Notes: generated by a model from the letters alone, not told the origin. Positions 1 through 7,670 are shown, numbered from the stretch's first letter. The stretch: 8,182 nt of DNA from an uncultured Bacteroidales bacterium (GCA_946405045.1 CAMJFV010000076.1:1-8182); one strand, 5' to 3'. Numbers and translations: made by a program.

Positions 1-1367
1 TCATATGAAAGATCTATTAAAATCAAATCTGCATTGTAAAACATATCAAGGTCCTTTTTTATTTTAGAGAAGTGTTTGGAAATAAAATCTGTATATGTAT
101 TATAAACATAATCAATTACAAATTTTGTTTTTTCGAATGCAGTTTCTTTGTTAAAAAAATCATAAACAAACCCAGAATTTCCATATTCCCCCATTGCAGG
201 ATATGGTATCGAATCCCCTATGTAGCCTCTACTTAATAAATAATTCACAAATTTAAATATTAATTCGATTTGTGTCGTGTGTCCTCCAATTAATGCCATT
301 GATGGGATTTTTCCATTTTGGGCAAATCTATTTAGTATAAATAATCTAAATTTATTATAGTCGTTCAAAATAGATTTTGGAACATCAAGATACTTCATGG
401 ACCAAGAAATAAAATTTCTAAGATATTCCATTATGTAATAATCATAGAGAGGAGGTACGTTATGATGTTTGAAAAATCTTTCCACATCATATTCTATTTG
501 TCGTTTTACTAATACTTTGTAATCTATTTTTATTTGGTTAAAAGTCCAATGTGATGCATAATCAAACGGAAAATTTTTTAGTGATAATTGAGGCAGATAT
601 TTTATAAGTAAACTATTTTCTCCATAATTGATTGAGTAATGAGAATATAAAAGTTCGTCTTCTTTATATACGAAAATAGCAAGACCTCGTTTCCAAGAGT
701 TTGGATAGCACCATTGTTTTATATATAATAATTCATTGTCCAACAGAGCGTTGTATGCGTCTGAAAAAAATTGAATTTTAACAATATCGGACTTGGGCAG
801 ATCTATTTTTGATACATCTGCTGAGACAAGGTGTTTTCTAAGTCTGTTGATTTCATCCTCGTTTTTTTGAGATTTTTCATATATTTTCTTTTCTTGAATA
901 AATAGGGAATTCCATGTTGCTATAGTTTCTTTTATATTACTATAAGAAAGTTTCTCTTCTTTCTTAAAATGAAGTGTTATAGATTGTTGATTGTCTTTTG
1001 AATTTAAATTGGACAATAATTGTCTTGAAATATATTTCCACAAAACGACCTTTTGACTGTGATCTACTGCTAAAAGTAAAACAACATCCATAGTGCGTTC
1101 GGCATAACCCAATAAAGATGTTGGACAAGGATATGAATCTTTTCCTTCATTAGATGGAGAAATGGTTTTTACTTGAACCGTTAGTTTGCCATTTATACAA
1201 TATTCTTCATCAAGCAATTCAATATATCCATCAATGTTTGCTTCTTTGTCTCCTTTTTTTATTTGGACTTTTGTTGGAGTGTTTTTTAATAAATTAATAA
1301 TAAAATCAACAGATTCTTGTTCTCGCTTATCGCTGTCTGAAATAGATTTGTTTGGTTTGAAAGACAT
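1..1367 (-). CDS. DUF4365-like N-terminal domain protein, nuclease-like (partial, C-terminus off window)
   Basis: One uninterrupted minus-strand reading frame runs from an ATG at 1365-1367 to the left edge: 455 complete codons and no stop, so the C-terminus is missing. The only in-frame ATG near the start is used; a TAA lies nine codons upstream. The first ~120 residues resemble DUF4365: acidic residues E16/E18, then GDKEANIDGYIEL (D46), then VQVK (Q65, K67), then YPCPTSLLGYAERTMDVVLLLAVD and VVLWKYIS. The D...QxK pattern fits a PD-(D/E)XK nuclease fold with Q in place of E, as in several such families. A charged helix (about 156-181) follows, then ~275 residues I do not recognise, rich in aromatics and Lys. 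No membrane segment or signal peptide is seen. Base composition is far more A+T-rich than topB next door, which suggests horizontal acquisition. A role in defence against foreign DNA is an inference only. Confidence 0.75.
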   Translation of the reverse strand, partial: MSFKPNKSISDSDKREQESVDFIINLLKNTPTKVQIKKGDKEANIDGYIELLDEEYCINGKLTVQVKTISPSNEGKDSYPCPTSLLGYAERTMDVVLLLAVDHSQKVVLWKYISRQLLSNLNSKDNQQSITLHFKKEEKLSYSNIKETIATWNSLFIQEKKIYEKSQKNEDEINRLRKHLVSADVSKIDLPKSDIVKIQFFSDAYNALLDNELLYIKQWCYPNSWKRGLAIFVYKEDELLYSHYSINYGENSLLIKYLPQLSLKNFPFDYASHWTFNQIKIDYKVLVKRQIEYDVERFFKHHNVPPLYDYYIMEYLRNFISWSMKYLDVPKSILNDYNKFRLFILNRFAQNGKIPSMALIGGHTTQIELIFKFVNYLLSRGYIGDSIPYPAMGEYGNSGFVYDFFNKETAFEKTKFVIDYVYNTYTDFISKHFSKIKKDLDMFYNADLILIDLSY

Positions 1368-1396
1368 GTAAAAATTAGTTTGTTTTATTGATTAAT

Positions 1397-1423
1397 AATA
1401 TACATTTTTTTCAAATGTATATT
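1397..1423. repeat. Perfect 11-bp inverted repeat (possible operator)
   Basis: The arms AATATACATTT (1397-1407) and AAATGTATATT (1413-1423) are perfect reverse complements around a 5-base loop, TTTTC. The stem has only one G-C pair. On the minus strand it is not followed by a T-run, so it is a poor intrinsic terminator for topB, which ends 20 bases upstream. The -7 box of the predicted promoter lies in the right arm, so an operator for a dimeric regulator is the more attractive reading. This is inference. Confidence 0.6.
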
Positions 1424-1443
1424 TATTTTTGATTATTACCAAA
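1412..1443 (-). promoter_or_regulatory. Bacteroidetes-type promoter for the DUF4365-like gene
   Basis: Read on the minus strand there is TTTG (1440-1443), exactly 20 bases, then TACATTTG (1412-1419). This matches the Bacteroidetes consensus TTTG-N19-21-TAnnTTTG in both boxes and spacing. The -33 box abuts the topB stop codon. Transcription would start around 1403-1407, giving a leader of roughly 38 bases before the ATG at 1367. No Shine-Dalgarno sequence is visible, which is usual in this phylum. It is the only promoter in the window with both boxes intact. Confidence 0.65.
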
Positions 1444-3603
1444 TCACATTCCCAGCAACGTGTTCAGCATCACACCTCTCACCGCATTGCCCTGCAATAA
1501 TGCTACTGCGTCTTCGTCGGTGATGGCGATATTGTTGATGAAGAATGGAATTCTGAAATTGCAGCCCGACGCATATTCGGAGCATCCGTATGCAGTGCGT
1601 CCTTTCAGGATTCTGCCTCGTTTGCAGATCGGACACACACATTCTGCCAATGAGGTAGGGGCGGAAGTGTCTGTTTTCTTCCTTTTCACCGTCTTTTTTG
1701 CTGTTGGTTCACTGCCGTCGTCAGCCTTTTTCTTTCTTGGTGCACGTGGTTTCTTCTCTTTTGTCTCCGACGGTGCAGCACCAGTCTGCGTATCTTTACG
1801 TGCCTCTGCGATTTTCACCATCGACACGTCTCGCTTCACAGCATCCACAACTTCACACACCATCTTCTTCAGCTCAGCCATGAAGTCGGCCGACTGATAC
1901 TCTTTCTTCTCCACCAGACGTAGCTTCTTCTCCCATTGACCTGTCAGTTCCGCAGATTTGATAAGTTCCTGGTTTATAGTGTCGATCAGCTTTATTCCTC
2001 TTTCGGTAGGGATGATATTTTTTCGTTGGCGGATCATATACTCACGTTTGAAAAGAGTCTCGATGATGCCGGCTCGTGTAGATGGTCGTCCTATTCCGTT
2101 CTCCTTCATCGCCTCACGAAGTTCCTCATCCTCAACATTTTTTCCTGCTGTTTCCATCGCACGAAGCAGAGTGGCTTCGGTGTATGGTTTGGGAGGAGTG
2201 GTCTGCTTCTCCACGATCGACGGATTATGTGGTCCGTTCTGCCCGACAGTGAATGCCGGGATGACGGTGTTGTTCTCCTCTTTGTTGGGATCCTCCGATG
2301 GATTGGCTGGTTTCACGTCGTCCGAATAAACCAATCGCCATCCCGGATCAACGATCTCTTTGCCGGATGTCTTGAATCCTACGCCAGTTGATTCTCCCTC
2401 CACTGTGGTTGTGGAGATCTGACAGTCGGGATAGAAATTGGCAATGAAGCAGCGAGTCACGATATCGTAGACGTTGAACTCCTCCTGTGTCATGTTTGTG
2501 GCCAGCACTCCCGTCGGAATGATCGCATGGTGATCAGTGATCTTGGAGTTGTCGAAGATACGTTTCAACTTTGGAATCGGTTTCTGCAACACGGGAGCTG
2601 TCAGCAACGAATAATTCTGTATTCCTCCCATTATCTGAGGAATCTTCGGATGCACATCCTCAGGCAGGAATCTTGTGTCGACGCGGGGATATGTGGTGTA
2701 CTTCTTTTCGTAGAGCGACTGTGCGCATTTAAGGGTCAGCTCGGCAGTGTAGCCAAATCTGCGGTTGCACTCCACCTGCAAAGAAGTCAGGTCGAACAGT
2801 TTAGGAGGCAGTTCCTTGCCTGCCTTCTTGTCTACCTTGGTGATTGTGAACGGTTGGTCTGTCACCGTCTGCAACACTTTCTCCGCGTCTTCCTTCTTTT
2901 TGAATTTGCCTTTTGTGCATGAGAAATTTGTGTTGCAGAATTGCGTTTTCAATTCCCAGTAGAGTTCGGGCTTGAAATTGACAATCTCCTTATGTCTAGC
3001 CACGACGAGAGCCAGAGTTGGCGTCTGCACACGTCCTATGGAAAGGGGAGTGCCAGGCACCGAATATTTGATGGAATATGCTCGCGTTGCATTCATTCCG
3101 AGAAGCCAGTCGCCGATAGCTCGGAGTGCTCCTGCCGCATACAGGCTGTCGTATTCCGATGAAGGACGGAGGTTGGCAAAACCTTGAGATATGGCTTCGT
3201 CGGTAAGTGAGGAGATCCAAAGACGATAGACAGGAGCTTTGCATTTAGCATACTGAAGCACCCAGCGTTGGATAAGCTCACCCTCCTGGCCGGCATCGCC
3301 GCAGTTCACCACATATTCCGCATTGTCAATCAGACGTTTGATGAGATTAAACTGTTTGCTCACGCCTTTGTCGTTTTTCAGCTTGATGCCGAAAGTCGAC
3401 GGAATGATCGGAAGCGTCTCCATCATCCACTGCTTCCACATAGGGTCGTAGTCGTGAGGCTCTTTGAGGGTGCATAGATGGCCGAACACCCAAGTCACCT
3501 GATAGTCATTACCTTCGTAATAACCATCCATCTTGGCTGTCGCTCCAAGCATGCGAGCGATGTCGCGTGCCACACTCGGTTTCTCCGCTATGCAAACTTT
3601 CAT
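1444..3603 (-). CDS. topB: DNA topoisomerase III
   Basis: Type IA topoisomerase of 719 residues, normal length for TopB. It cuts one strand through a 5'-phosphotyrosine and passes single strands, mainly decatenating replication and recombination intermediates in the cytoplasm. The N-terminal TOPRIM domain starts at MKVCIAEKPSVARDIA (E7) and has its acidic motif at 103-109 (DAGQEGE: D103, E107, E109; Gly at 105 replaces the second Asp of DxD, a form I associate with TopB). The core includes SIGRVQTPTLALV (188-200), the active-site motif TTYPRVDT with catalytic Y305, KITDHHAIIPTG (354-365) and GIGRPSTRAGII (503-513). A Lys/Arg-rich linker (about 612-645) leads to a C4 zinc finger (C657, C660, C674, C681). 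The start is secure because an in-frame TAA lies one codon upstream of the ATG. Conjugative elements also carry topB, but no transfer genes are seen here. Confidence 0.97.
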   Translation of the reverse strand: MKVCIAEKPSVARDIARMLGATAKMDGYYEGNDYQVTWVFGHLCTLKEPHDYDPMWKQWMMETLPIIPSTFGIKLKNDKGVSKQFNLIKRLIDNAEYVVNCGDAGQEGELIQRWVLQYAKCKAPVYRLWISSLTDEAISQGFANLRPSSEYDSLYAAGALRAIGDWLLGMNATRAYSIKYSVPGTPLSIGRVQTPTLALVVARHKEIVNFKPELYWELKTQFCNTNFSCTKGKFKKKEDAEKVLQTVTDQPFTITKVDKKAGKELPPKLFDLTSLQVECNRRFGYTAELTLKCAQSLYEKKYTTYPRVDTRFLPEDVHPKIPQIMGGIQNYSLLTAPVLQKPIPKLKRIFDNSKITDHHAIIPTGVLATNMTQEEFNVYDIVTRCFIANFYPDCQISTTTVEGESTGVGFKTSGKEIVDPGWRLVYSDDVKPANPSEDPNKEENNTVIPAFTVGQNGPHNPSIVEKQTTPPKPYTEATLLRAMETAGKNVEDEELREAMKENGIGRPSTRAGIIETLFKREYMIRQRKNIIPTERGIKLIDTINQELIKSAELTGQWEKKLRLVEKKEYQSADFMAELKKMVCEVVDAVKRDVSMVKIAEARKDTQTGAAPSETKEKKPRAPRKKKADDGSEPTAKKTVKRKKTDTSAPTSLAECVCPICKRGRILKGRTAYGCSEYASGCNFRIPFFINNIAITDEDAVALLQGNAVRGVMLNTLLGM

Positions 3604-3628
3604 TTCTTACCGACTCGTTTTTGTAGTT

Positions 3629-3636
3629 CAAAGATA
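3629..3636 (-). promoter_or_regulatory. Candidate -7 box upstream of topB
   Basis: On the minus strand the sequence is TATCTTTG, an exact TAnnTTTG match, 25 bases before the topB ATG. No TTTG or TTG is found at the expected -33 spacing, where the heptamer repeat lies instead. The call is therefore half-supported. If real, topB would be transcribed independently of the ATPase gene upstream. Confidence 0.35.
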
Positions 3637-3652
3637 ATCAAAATTTGTGATA

Positions 3653-3743
3653 ATCATCCACCATCCATCGTCCATCTTCAATCATCCACCCTCAACCCTC
3701 CACCATCAATCATCAACCATCAATCATCCACCCTCAACCATCA
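3653..3743. repeat. Degenerate heptamer tandem repeat, 13 units
   Basis: Thirteen consecutive 7-base units fit AYCNTCM on the plus strand: ATCATCC, ACCATCC, ATCGTCC, ATCTTCA, ATCATCC, ACCCTCA, ACCCTCC, ACCATCA, ATCATCA, ACCATCA, ATCATCC, ACCCTCA, ACCATCA. They keep strict register from 3653 to 3743. A 14th unit, ATCTTCT (3744-3750), lies within the ATPase coding end. A 20-base stretch is exactly duplicated (3678-3697 and 3720-3739, offset 42 = six units). The tract fills nearly all of the ATPase-topB gap and its last unit contains the ATPase stop codon. Function is unknown; it is probably a slippage-generated microsatellite. Confidence 0.85.
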
Positions 3744-5117
3744 ATCTTCTTTCCCATACTTCATCTCCGGCTCCTTCACCATTGAAATATCCACCTTGTA
3801 GAAAGTAGGGGCGTAGTCGTTTTTCTTCAGACACATAGTCATGTAGACGGGAGCGTACGTCAGTTTGCCCACCACCTTCAGATTGTCGTTGCACAACACT
3901 ACTGCCTCCTGCAGATCGTAATCCGGACAGTCCATGATGTTAGACAGTGCACGGTGCACCTCGTAGTCTTTGCCCGATTTCACCTCGATCGGTAGGATTC
4001 TGCCGTGGTATTCTATCACAAAGTCGATCTCTCCACGCTTCTTGTTGTTGTAGTAGAAAGGCTCGAAAGAGTGGGCTATCAATTCCTGTGCGACGGCATT
4101 CTCGTAAACGGAACCGAAATTGATGTCTTTGTCTCCGTTGATGATACGCAGCTGGATGCCGTTTGCGTATTGGGCGGCAAGCAGACCTATGTCGCTAAGG
4201 AACAGTTTGAGCAGATTGCGAGACATCGACAACTTGAGAGGCATTTTAGGCTCTTCCACATTGTAGACAGGAATTGCCACACCTGCGTTTTTCAGCCAAA
4301 GGAAACCATTGTGGTAGCGGTCGTATTTGGCGTTTTCGTTGAGGCTCTTCAAGATGAAACGTTTGTTTTTCTCGTTCAGCTCTGGCGGAATCAAATCGTA
4401 TATATGGTTGATTTGCAGCTTGTCTTTGAAGTCGTATTTGGTGATGTCACGCTTGTAGAGAGTTATGATGTCACGTTGTGCCGCCATCACCTCCTGAAGA
4501 TTGTTTGTCTCCAGATATTTCTTCACAGCCTCCGGCATTCCTCCCACCACGAGGTATAGTCTGAAAAGCTCCATCATCTTCTGATGGATGAAGGAGTCGA
4601 CGGGAGTGCGGTTGTCCCACGCATTTTGCAGATGGTCGATCACATTGTCGCCGATGCCTATCGCACGTATGAACTCTTCAAAGTCGAGAGGAAACATCTC
4701 CTTTACACTCATGTATCCCACTGGCTCTGAACGCAGATCTTTCAGCTCCACACCGAGCAGAGATCCACTCATTATGTATTTGTATGAACCGTCGTCTACC
4801 AAGAATTTTATCGCCGTCACCACTTCCGGACACGCTTGCACCTCGTCAAAGAATATCAGAGTCTCGCCTTTGATGAGAGGCTTTTTTGTGAATGTGGATA
4901 TGCGGAACAGAATGTCTTCTCTTCCTTTGGCGTCTCTTATGGCTTCCGCAATTTCCGGATTTTCCACAAAATTTATCTCCACAAAACTCTTGAATTTCTT
5001 TCCGAATTCACGTATCACGAAGGTCTTTCCTATCTGCCTTGCACCGGTAAGCAAAAGTGCTTTTTTTGATGTCTGGTAGAATTTTTCTAAGTATTTTGAT
5101 ATATTTCTTTGAATCAT
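3741..5117 (-). CDS. AAA+ ATPase with C-terminal DUF4143 domain
   Basis: 458 residues, typical length for the AAA_14 plus DUF4143 family of cytoplasmic P-loop ATPases, which is abundant and strain-variable in Bacteroidetes. Its cellular role is unsettled. Walker A is GARQIGKT (25-32), Walker B is LIFFDEVQ (87-94, D91/E92), and a sensor-1-like strand is YIMSGSLLG (114-122). The C-terminal part has the nuclease-like pattern of DUF4143: GSVYENAVAQEL (335-346, E339 and E345), EIDFV (363-367) and PIEVKSGK (376-383, E378 and K380). All are intact, so the gene looks functional. The start is secure: an in-frame TAA sits three codons upstream of the ATG and MIQRNISKYLEK is a normal family N-terminus. 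No TAnnTTTG box was found upstream; instead a seven-unit 32-bp array ends 37 bases from the ATG. The stop codon lies inside a heptamer repeat. Nucleic-acid or toxin-related roles are conjecture. Confidence 0.93.
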   Translation of the reverse strand: MIQRNISKYLEKFYQTSKKALLLTGARQIGKTFVIREFGKKFKSFVEINFVENPEIAEAIRDAKGREDILFRISTFTKKPLIKGETLIFFDEVQACPEVVTAIKFLVDDGSYKYIMSGSLLGVELKDLRSEPVGYMSVKEMFPLDFEEFIRAIGIGDNVIDHLQNAWDNRTPVDSFIHQKMMELFRLYLVVGGMPEAVKKYLETNNLQEVMAAQRDIITLYKRDITKYDFKDKLQINHIYDLIPPELNEKNKRFILKSLNENAKYDRYHNGFLWLKNAGVAIPVYNVEEPKMPLKLSMSRNLLKLFLSDIGLLAAQYANGIQLRIINGDKDINFGSVYENAVAQELIAHSFEPFYYNNKKRGEIDFVIEYHGRILPIEVKSGKDYEVHRALSNIMDCPDYDLQEAVVLCNDNLKVVGKLTYAPVYMTMCLKKNDYAPTFYKVDISMVKEPEMKYGKED

Positions 5118-5154
5118 AATGCTTTATCTTTGCTGAAAAATGCTGTTATAACCT

Positions 5155-5378
5155 ATTATTTCCACTTTTTCAGGCAAATTTCTTTCAAAATTTCCACTTT
5201 TCCAAGCTTTTTCGGCTGAAAATTTCCACTTTTCCAAGGTGAAATCATCAAAAATTTCCACTTTTCCAAGGTGAAATCATCAAAAATTTCCATTTTTCCA
5301 AGACTTTCTGACTGAAAATTTCCATTTTTCCAAGGTAAAAACGGCTAAAATTTCCACTTTTCCAAGATTTGGATATGA
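5155..5378. repeat. Seven-unit tandem array, exact 32-bp period, upstream of the ATPase gene
   Basis: Units start at 5155, 5187, 5219, 5251, 5283, 5315 and 5347, always 32 bp apart. Each has a 20-base core plus a 12-base linker. The core AAAATTTCCACTTTTCCAAG is identical in units 2, 3, 4 and 7. Units 5 and 6 share one C-to-T change, and unit 1 is degenerate. Linkers vary (ctttttcggctg, gtgaaatcatca twice, actttctgactg, gtaaaaacggct), so units 3 and 4 are identical over all 32 bases. The core carries TTTCC twice, 8 bases apart. A 32-bp period is about three helical turns, which would put every core on the same DNA face, as in operator or iteron arrays. The period is not a multiple of three, which argues against coding. 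The function is unknown. Confidence 0.92.
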
Positions 5379-5532
5379 ATTGGCATTTAATGAATGGAGT
5401 TTGGGGAGAAAATGAGTAAAATCCATCAGACATGATCCCTTGGAATCCTTATTTTGACTGTTTAGCCAAACTAAAGATTCTGAACCAATGGAGAATCAGT
5501 GTGAACAGGATCAATTTATCGGAGAACAGTAA
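5379..5532. other. Intergenic stretch with no recognised feature
   Basis: This lies between the 3' end of the patatin-like gene and the 32-bp array. I found no convincing terminator hairpin with a T-run on the minus strand, no tRNA-like fold and no credible ORF. A small direct repeat, GAACAG, occurs twice (within 5502-5529). How transcription of the patatin gene ends is not evident. Confidence 0.5.
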
Positions 5533-7653
5533 TTAAAAATAGTATCCGAAATTGAACATAAACTTCACTTTACGTGTGCGTTCGCTCCAATAACCTGTGA
5601 GTGAGAGTGGTCCGGCTCCAGTGTCGTAGCTGTAGCCTAACTGTGCACCCCAAGTGAGCTGGTCTCTTTTGACAGCCTCTTTGATGTTATTGGCGATAGT
5701 TCCACCGTCGATGGCTGCTTGTATGTAGTGGTTATTTCCGATTCGTTGCTGTAGGTCAAGACCTCCGAACAGTGTCAGACATTCTTTGATCAATTCCATA
5801 TCCGAGATACCAGCCGCAGTGAGTTGTTGCTCCATCTTCATGCCTGAGTTAAGACCTCCGATCATATTGTATAGGGCAAAAGGAGGAGTGCGTGTTCCAG
5901 AAGCGCTCACAATAGCTCGTCCACGCACATGAGGTGCGATGGTGAATCGTGGTGATACGACAGGGATGACAGTCTTCCAATTCATATGGAAAATAGGAAG
6001 GGGTCTGCGATTATTATAGTATATCAGATTATTTGTCACCAGACTCGCACTGCAATTGAAAAGAGTTCCTTTCAATGGGAAATTGTATGAGTTGAGCGAG
6101 TTGAATTCAGCATTGGCGTAGTATGTGAAAAAATGCTCATTCACATCTGTCCGAGGCGACGGAATGTACGACTCGACGAGAACATCCTTGTATTTGTACC
6201 AGTCGAAGCGGAGTCCGAATGTGTATTGCACTTTATTCCACTCCTGTGAGAAGTAGATGCGTGGACATTGGTGGTACGACGTGATGACACCGGCACGCTC
6301 TCCGTAATTGTAGAATTGGAACTCACCGTGCTCAAAGAAGTATGAGGATCCGAAACGACTGTTCTTTCTCGTGAATCTGTCGAAACTTATCTCTCCCTTC
6401 AATCGTATACCCAGACGGCCGTATAGCTGGACCATCATGTTTTTCTTCCTCGTCGGCAACATGAATTGAGGGTTGATGTGGATCGACGCATACTCATCAT
6501 TGTCGAATCGCACACCGGCGTTGAGTGAGCTTGTGCGGAATGTTTTTCTCAGTTCAGAGCCTCTTTGCTCGTCGTCGTCATCGGAATGTTTTGGCACAGT
6601 ATAGACGAGATGTTTGTAAGGACGGTGTCCTTCTTGCAGCAGCGAGTCACGCAGTTGCTGAATCTGTGGCAACATTTGTCGTGCTCTGGCTTCTCCACGC
6701 TGTATCAATGTGTCGATGTCGTTCTTGCCGAAGCTGGAACTTGCGAATCCAGTCACGTCGACGTCGATATAGATTTGGGTATCCTTGATATTCTTGTCGT
6801 ACAGGTTTGAACTGCTCAACTCAAGGAGATGGGTCATAAGGTTGGTGAAGTTGTCGTAGTTTGTGGCCTCCTGTGAATGAGACACCAAGTCGACACCCAC
6901 GATGATATCGGCTCCCATGCGTCGAGCCACATCCACGGGATAATTGTTGGTCACAAAACCGTCGACCAACATCATAGAATCTTTATGTATAGGGGTGAAC
7001 ACGCCAGGGATAGCCATTGAAGCGCGCATGGCCATAGCGAGGTCGCCATCGTGGAACTCGTATATCGAACCCGTTTTCACATCCGTCGCATTACAAGCGA
7101 AAGGGCGGGGTAGTTTGTTGAAGTCGACGCTGTTGTAGCCTGCAGTCAGATGAGTAAGGAAAAGCTCGATGTTCATTCCGTCGATCAATCCGCTCAGACC
7201 TCCTTGGCGTGCTCGACGTTGAGGGTCGAGGGAGACGCGGATCTGGAATGTTTCATTCATCTTCTTGGAAGTCAACAGGTCGTTGCCGAAATTAGGGGAG
7301 TCTAGAAGAAGGACGTTCCAGTCGGTGATACGACTCAGACTGTCCAGCTGACGGCCATCATAGCCAATGGCATACAGACCGCCCACGATGCTACCCATCG
7401 AGTTGCCGACAACAATGTCGATAGGCAGACCTGCCTCTTCCAACACCTTTATCACACCGATGTGAGCTAAACCTTTCGCACCACCGCCTGCCAAGACAAG
7501 CGCTACTTTCGGATTCTTTTTCTGCACGTCCACCGTCTGCTCTTCCACCGTCTGTTGGGTTGCGAGAGAATCAATCCCGTCGCCCCATACTGATGAAAAA
7601 CAAAAGCATGAAAGCAGAAGAAGTAGTATTTTTCCCAATTTTATGTGTATCAT
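5533..7653 (-). CDS. Patatin-like phospholipase with C-terminal outer-membrane beta-barrel (PlpD/type Vd-like)
   Basis: 706 residues. A hydrophobic signal peptide (about 1-24, ILLLLLSCFCFSSVWG) directs export; LLSC at 13-16 is a weak lipobox alternative. The patatin domain (about 48-330) has the oxyanion-hole motif GGGAKG (56-61), the nucleophile elbow GNSMG (83-87, S85), ASMAIPGVFTP (211-221) and the dyad aspartate in VDGFVTNNYP (D231). This Ser-Asp lipase fold hydrolyses phospholipid acyl esters. After an acidic loop (357-363) come ~330 residues of alternating beta strands ending in KFMFNFGYYF, with the terminal Phe typical of Omp85/BamA-assembled barrels. The order and length match PlpD-type (type Vd) autotransporters and the many Bacteroidetes patatin/BamA-like fusions. 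Whether the lipase faces the periplasm or the outside, and whether it is released, cannot be seen. No clear POTRA domain is visible to me. The catalytic residues are intact. Confidence 0.95.
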   Translation of the reverse strand: MIHIKLGKILLLLLSCFCFSSVWGDGIDSLATQQTVEEQTVDVQKKNPKVALVLAGGGAKGLAHIGVIKVLEEAGLPIDIVVGNSMGSIVGGLYAIGYDGRQLDSLSRITDWNVLLLDSPNFGNDLLTSKKMNETFQIRVSLDPQRRARQGGLSGLIDGMNIELFLTHLTAGYNSVDFNKLPRPFACNATDVKTGSIYEFHDGDLAMAMRASMAIPGVFTPIHKDSMMLVDGFVTNNYPVDVARRMGADIIVGVDLVSHSQEATNYDNFTNLMTHLLELSSSNLYDKNIKDTQIYIDVDVTGFASSSFGKNDIDTLIQRGEARARQMLPQIQQLRDSLLQEGHRPYKHLVYTVPKHSDDDDEQRGSELRKTFRTSSLNAGVRFDNDEYASIHINPQFMLPTRKKNMMVQLYGRLGIRLKGEISFDRFTRKNSRFGSSYFFEHGEFQFYNYGERAGVITSYHQCPRIYFSQEWNKVQYTFGLRFDWYKYKDVLVESYIPSPRTDVNEHFFTYYANAEFNSLNSYNFPLKGTLFNCSASLVTNNLIYYNNRRPLPIFHMNWKTVIPVVSPRFTIAPHVRGRAIVSASGTRTPPFALYNMIGGLNSGMKMEQQLTAAGISDMELIKECLTLFGGLDLQQRIGNNHYIQAAIDGGTIANNIKEAVKRDQLTWGAQLGYSYDTGAGPLSLTGYWSERTRKVKFMFNFGYYF

Positions 7654-7670
7654 ATCAATATATTCGCCTG

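Noticed and set aside
1397..1423. Intrinsic terminator for topB
   Set aside because: The stem is almost all A-T and is not followed by a T-run on the minus strand. The overlap with a consensus promoter favours a regulatory role.
1936..2391. Long plus-strand open frames within topB, and similar ones opposite the ATPase and patatin genes
   Set aside because: They are shadows of strongly supported minus-strand genes, with no homology-like motifs or start signals.
1444..3603. topB as evidence for a conjugative element
   Set aside because: Some Bacteroidetes conjugative transposons carry topB, but no transfer, mobilisation or integrase gene is visible and chromosomal topB is common.
5155..5378. 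CRISPR array
   Set aside because: The linkers are only 12 bases, two are identical, the others are low-complexity, and no cas gene is present.
5248..5433. 61-codon minus-strand ORF across part of the 32-bp array, with repeated WKSGNF/EKWKF-like peptides
   Set aside because: The 32-bp period rotates the reading frame with each unit, so the peptide similarity is only the repeat read in different frames. There is no conserved start or ribosome-binding context, and it covers only part of the array.
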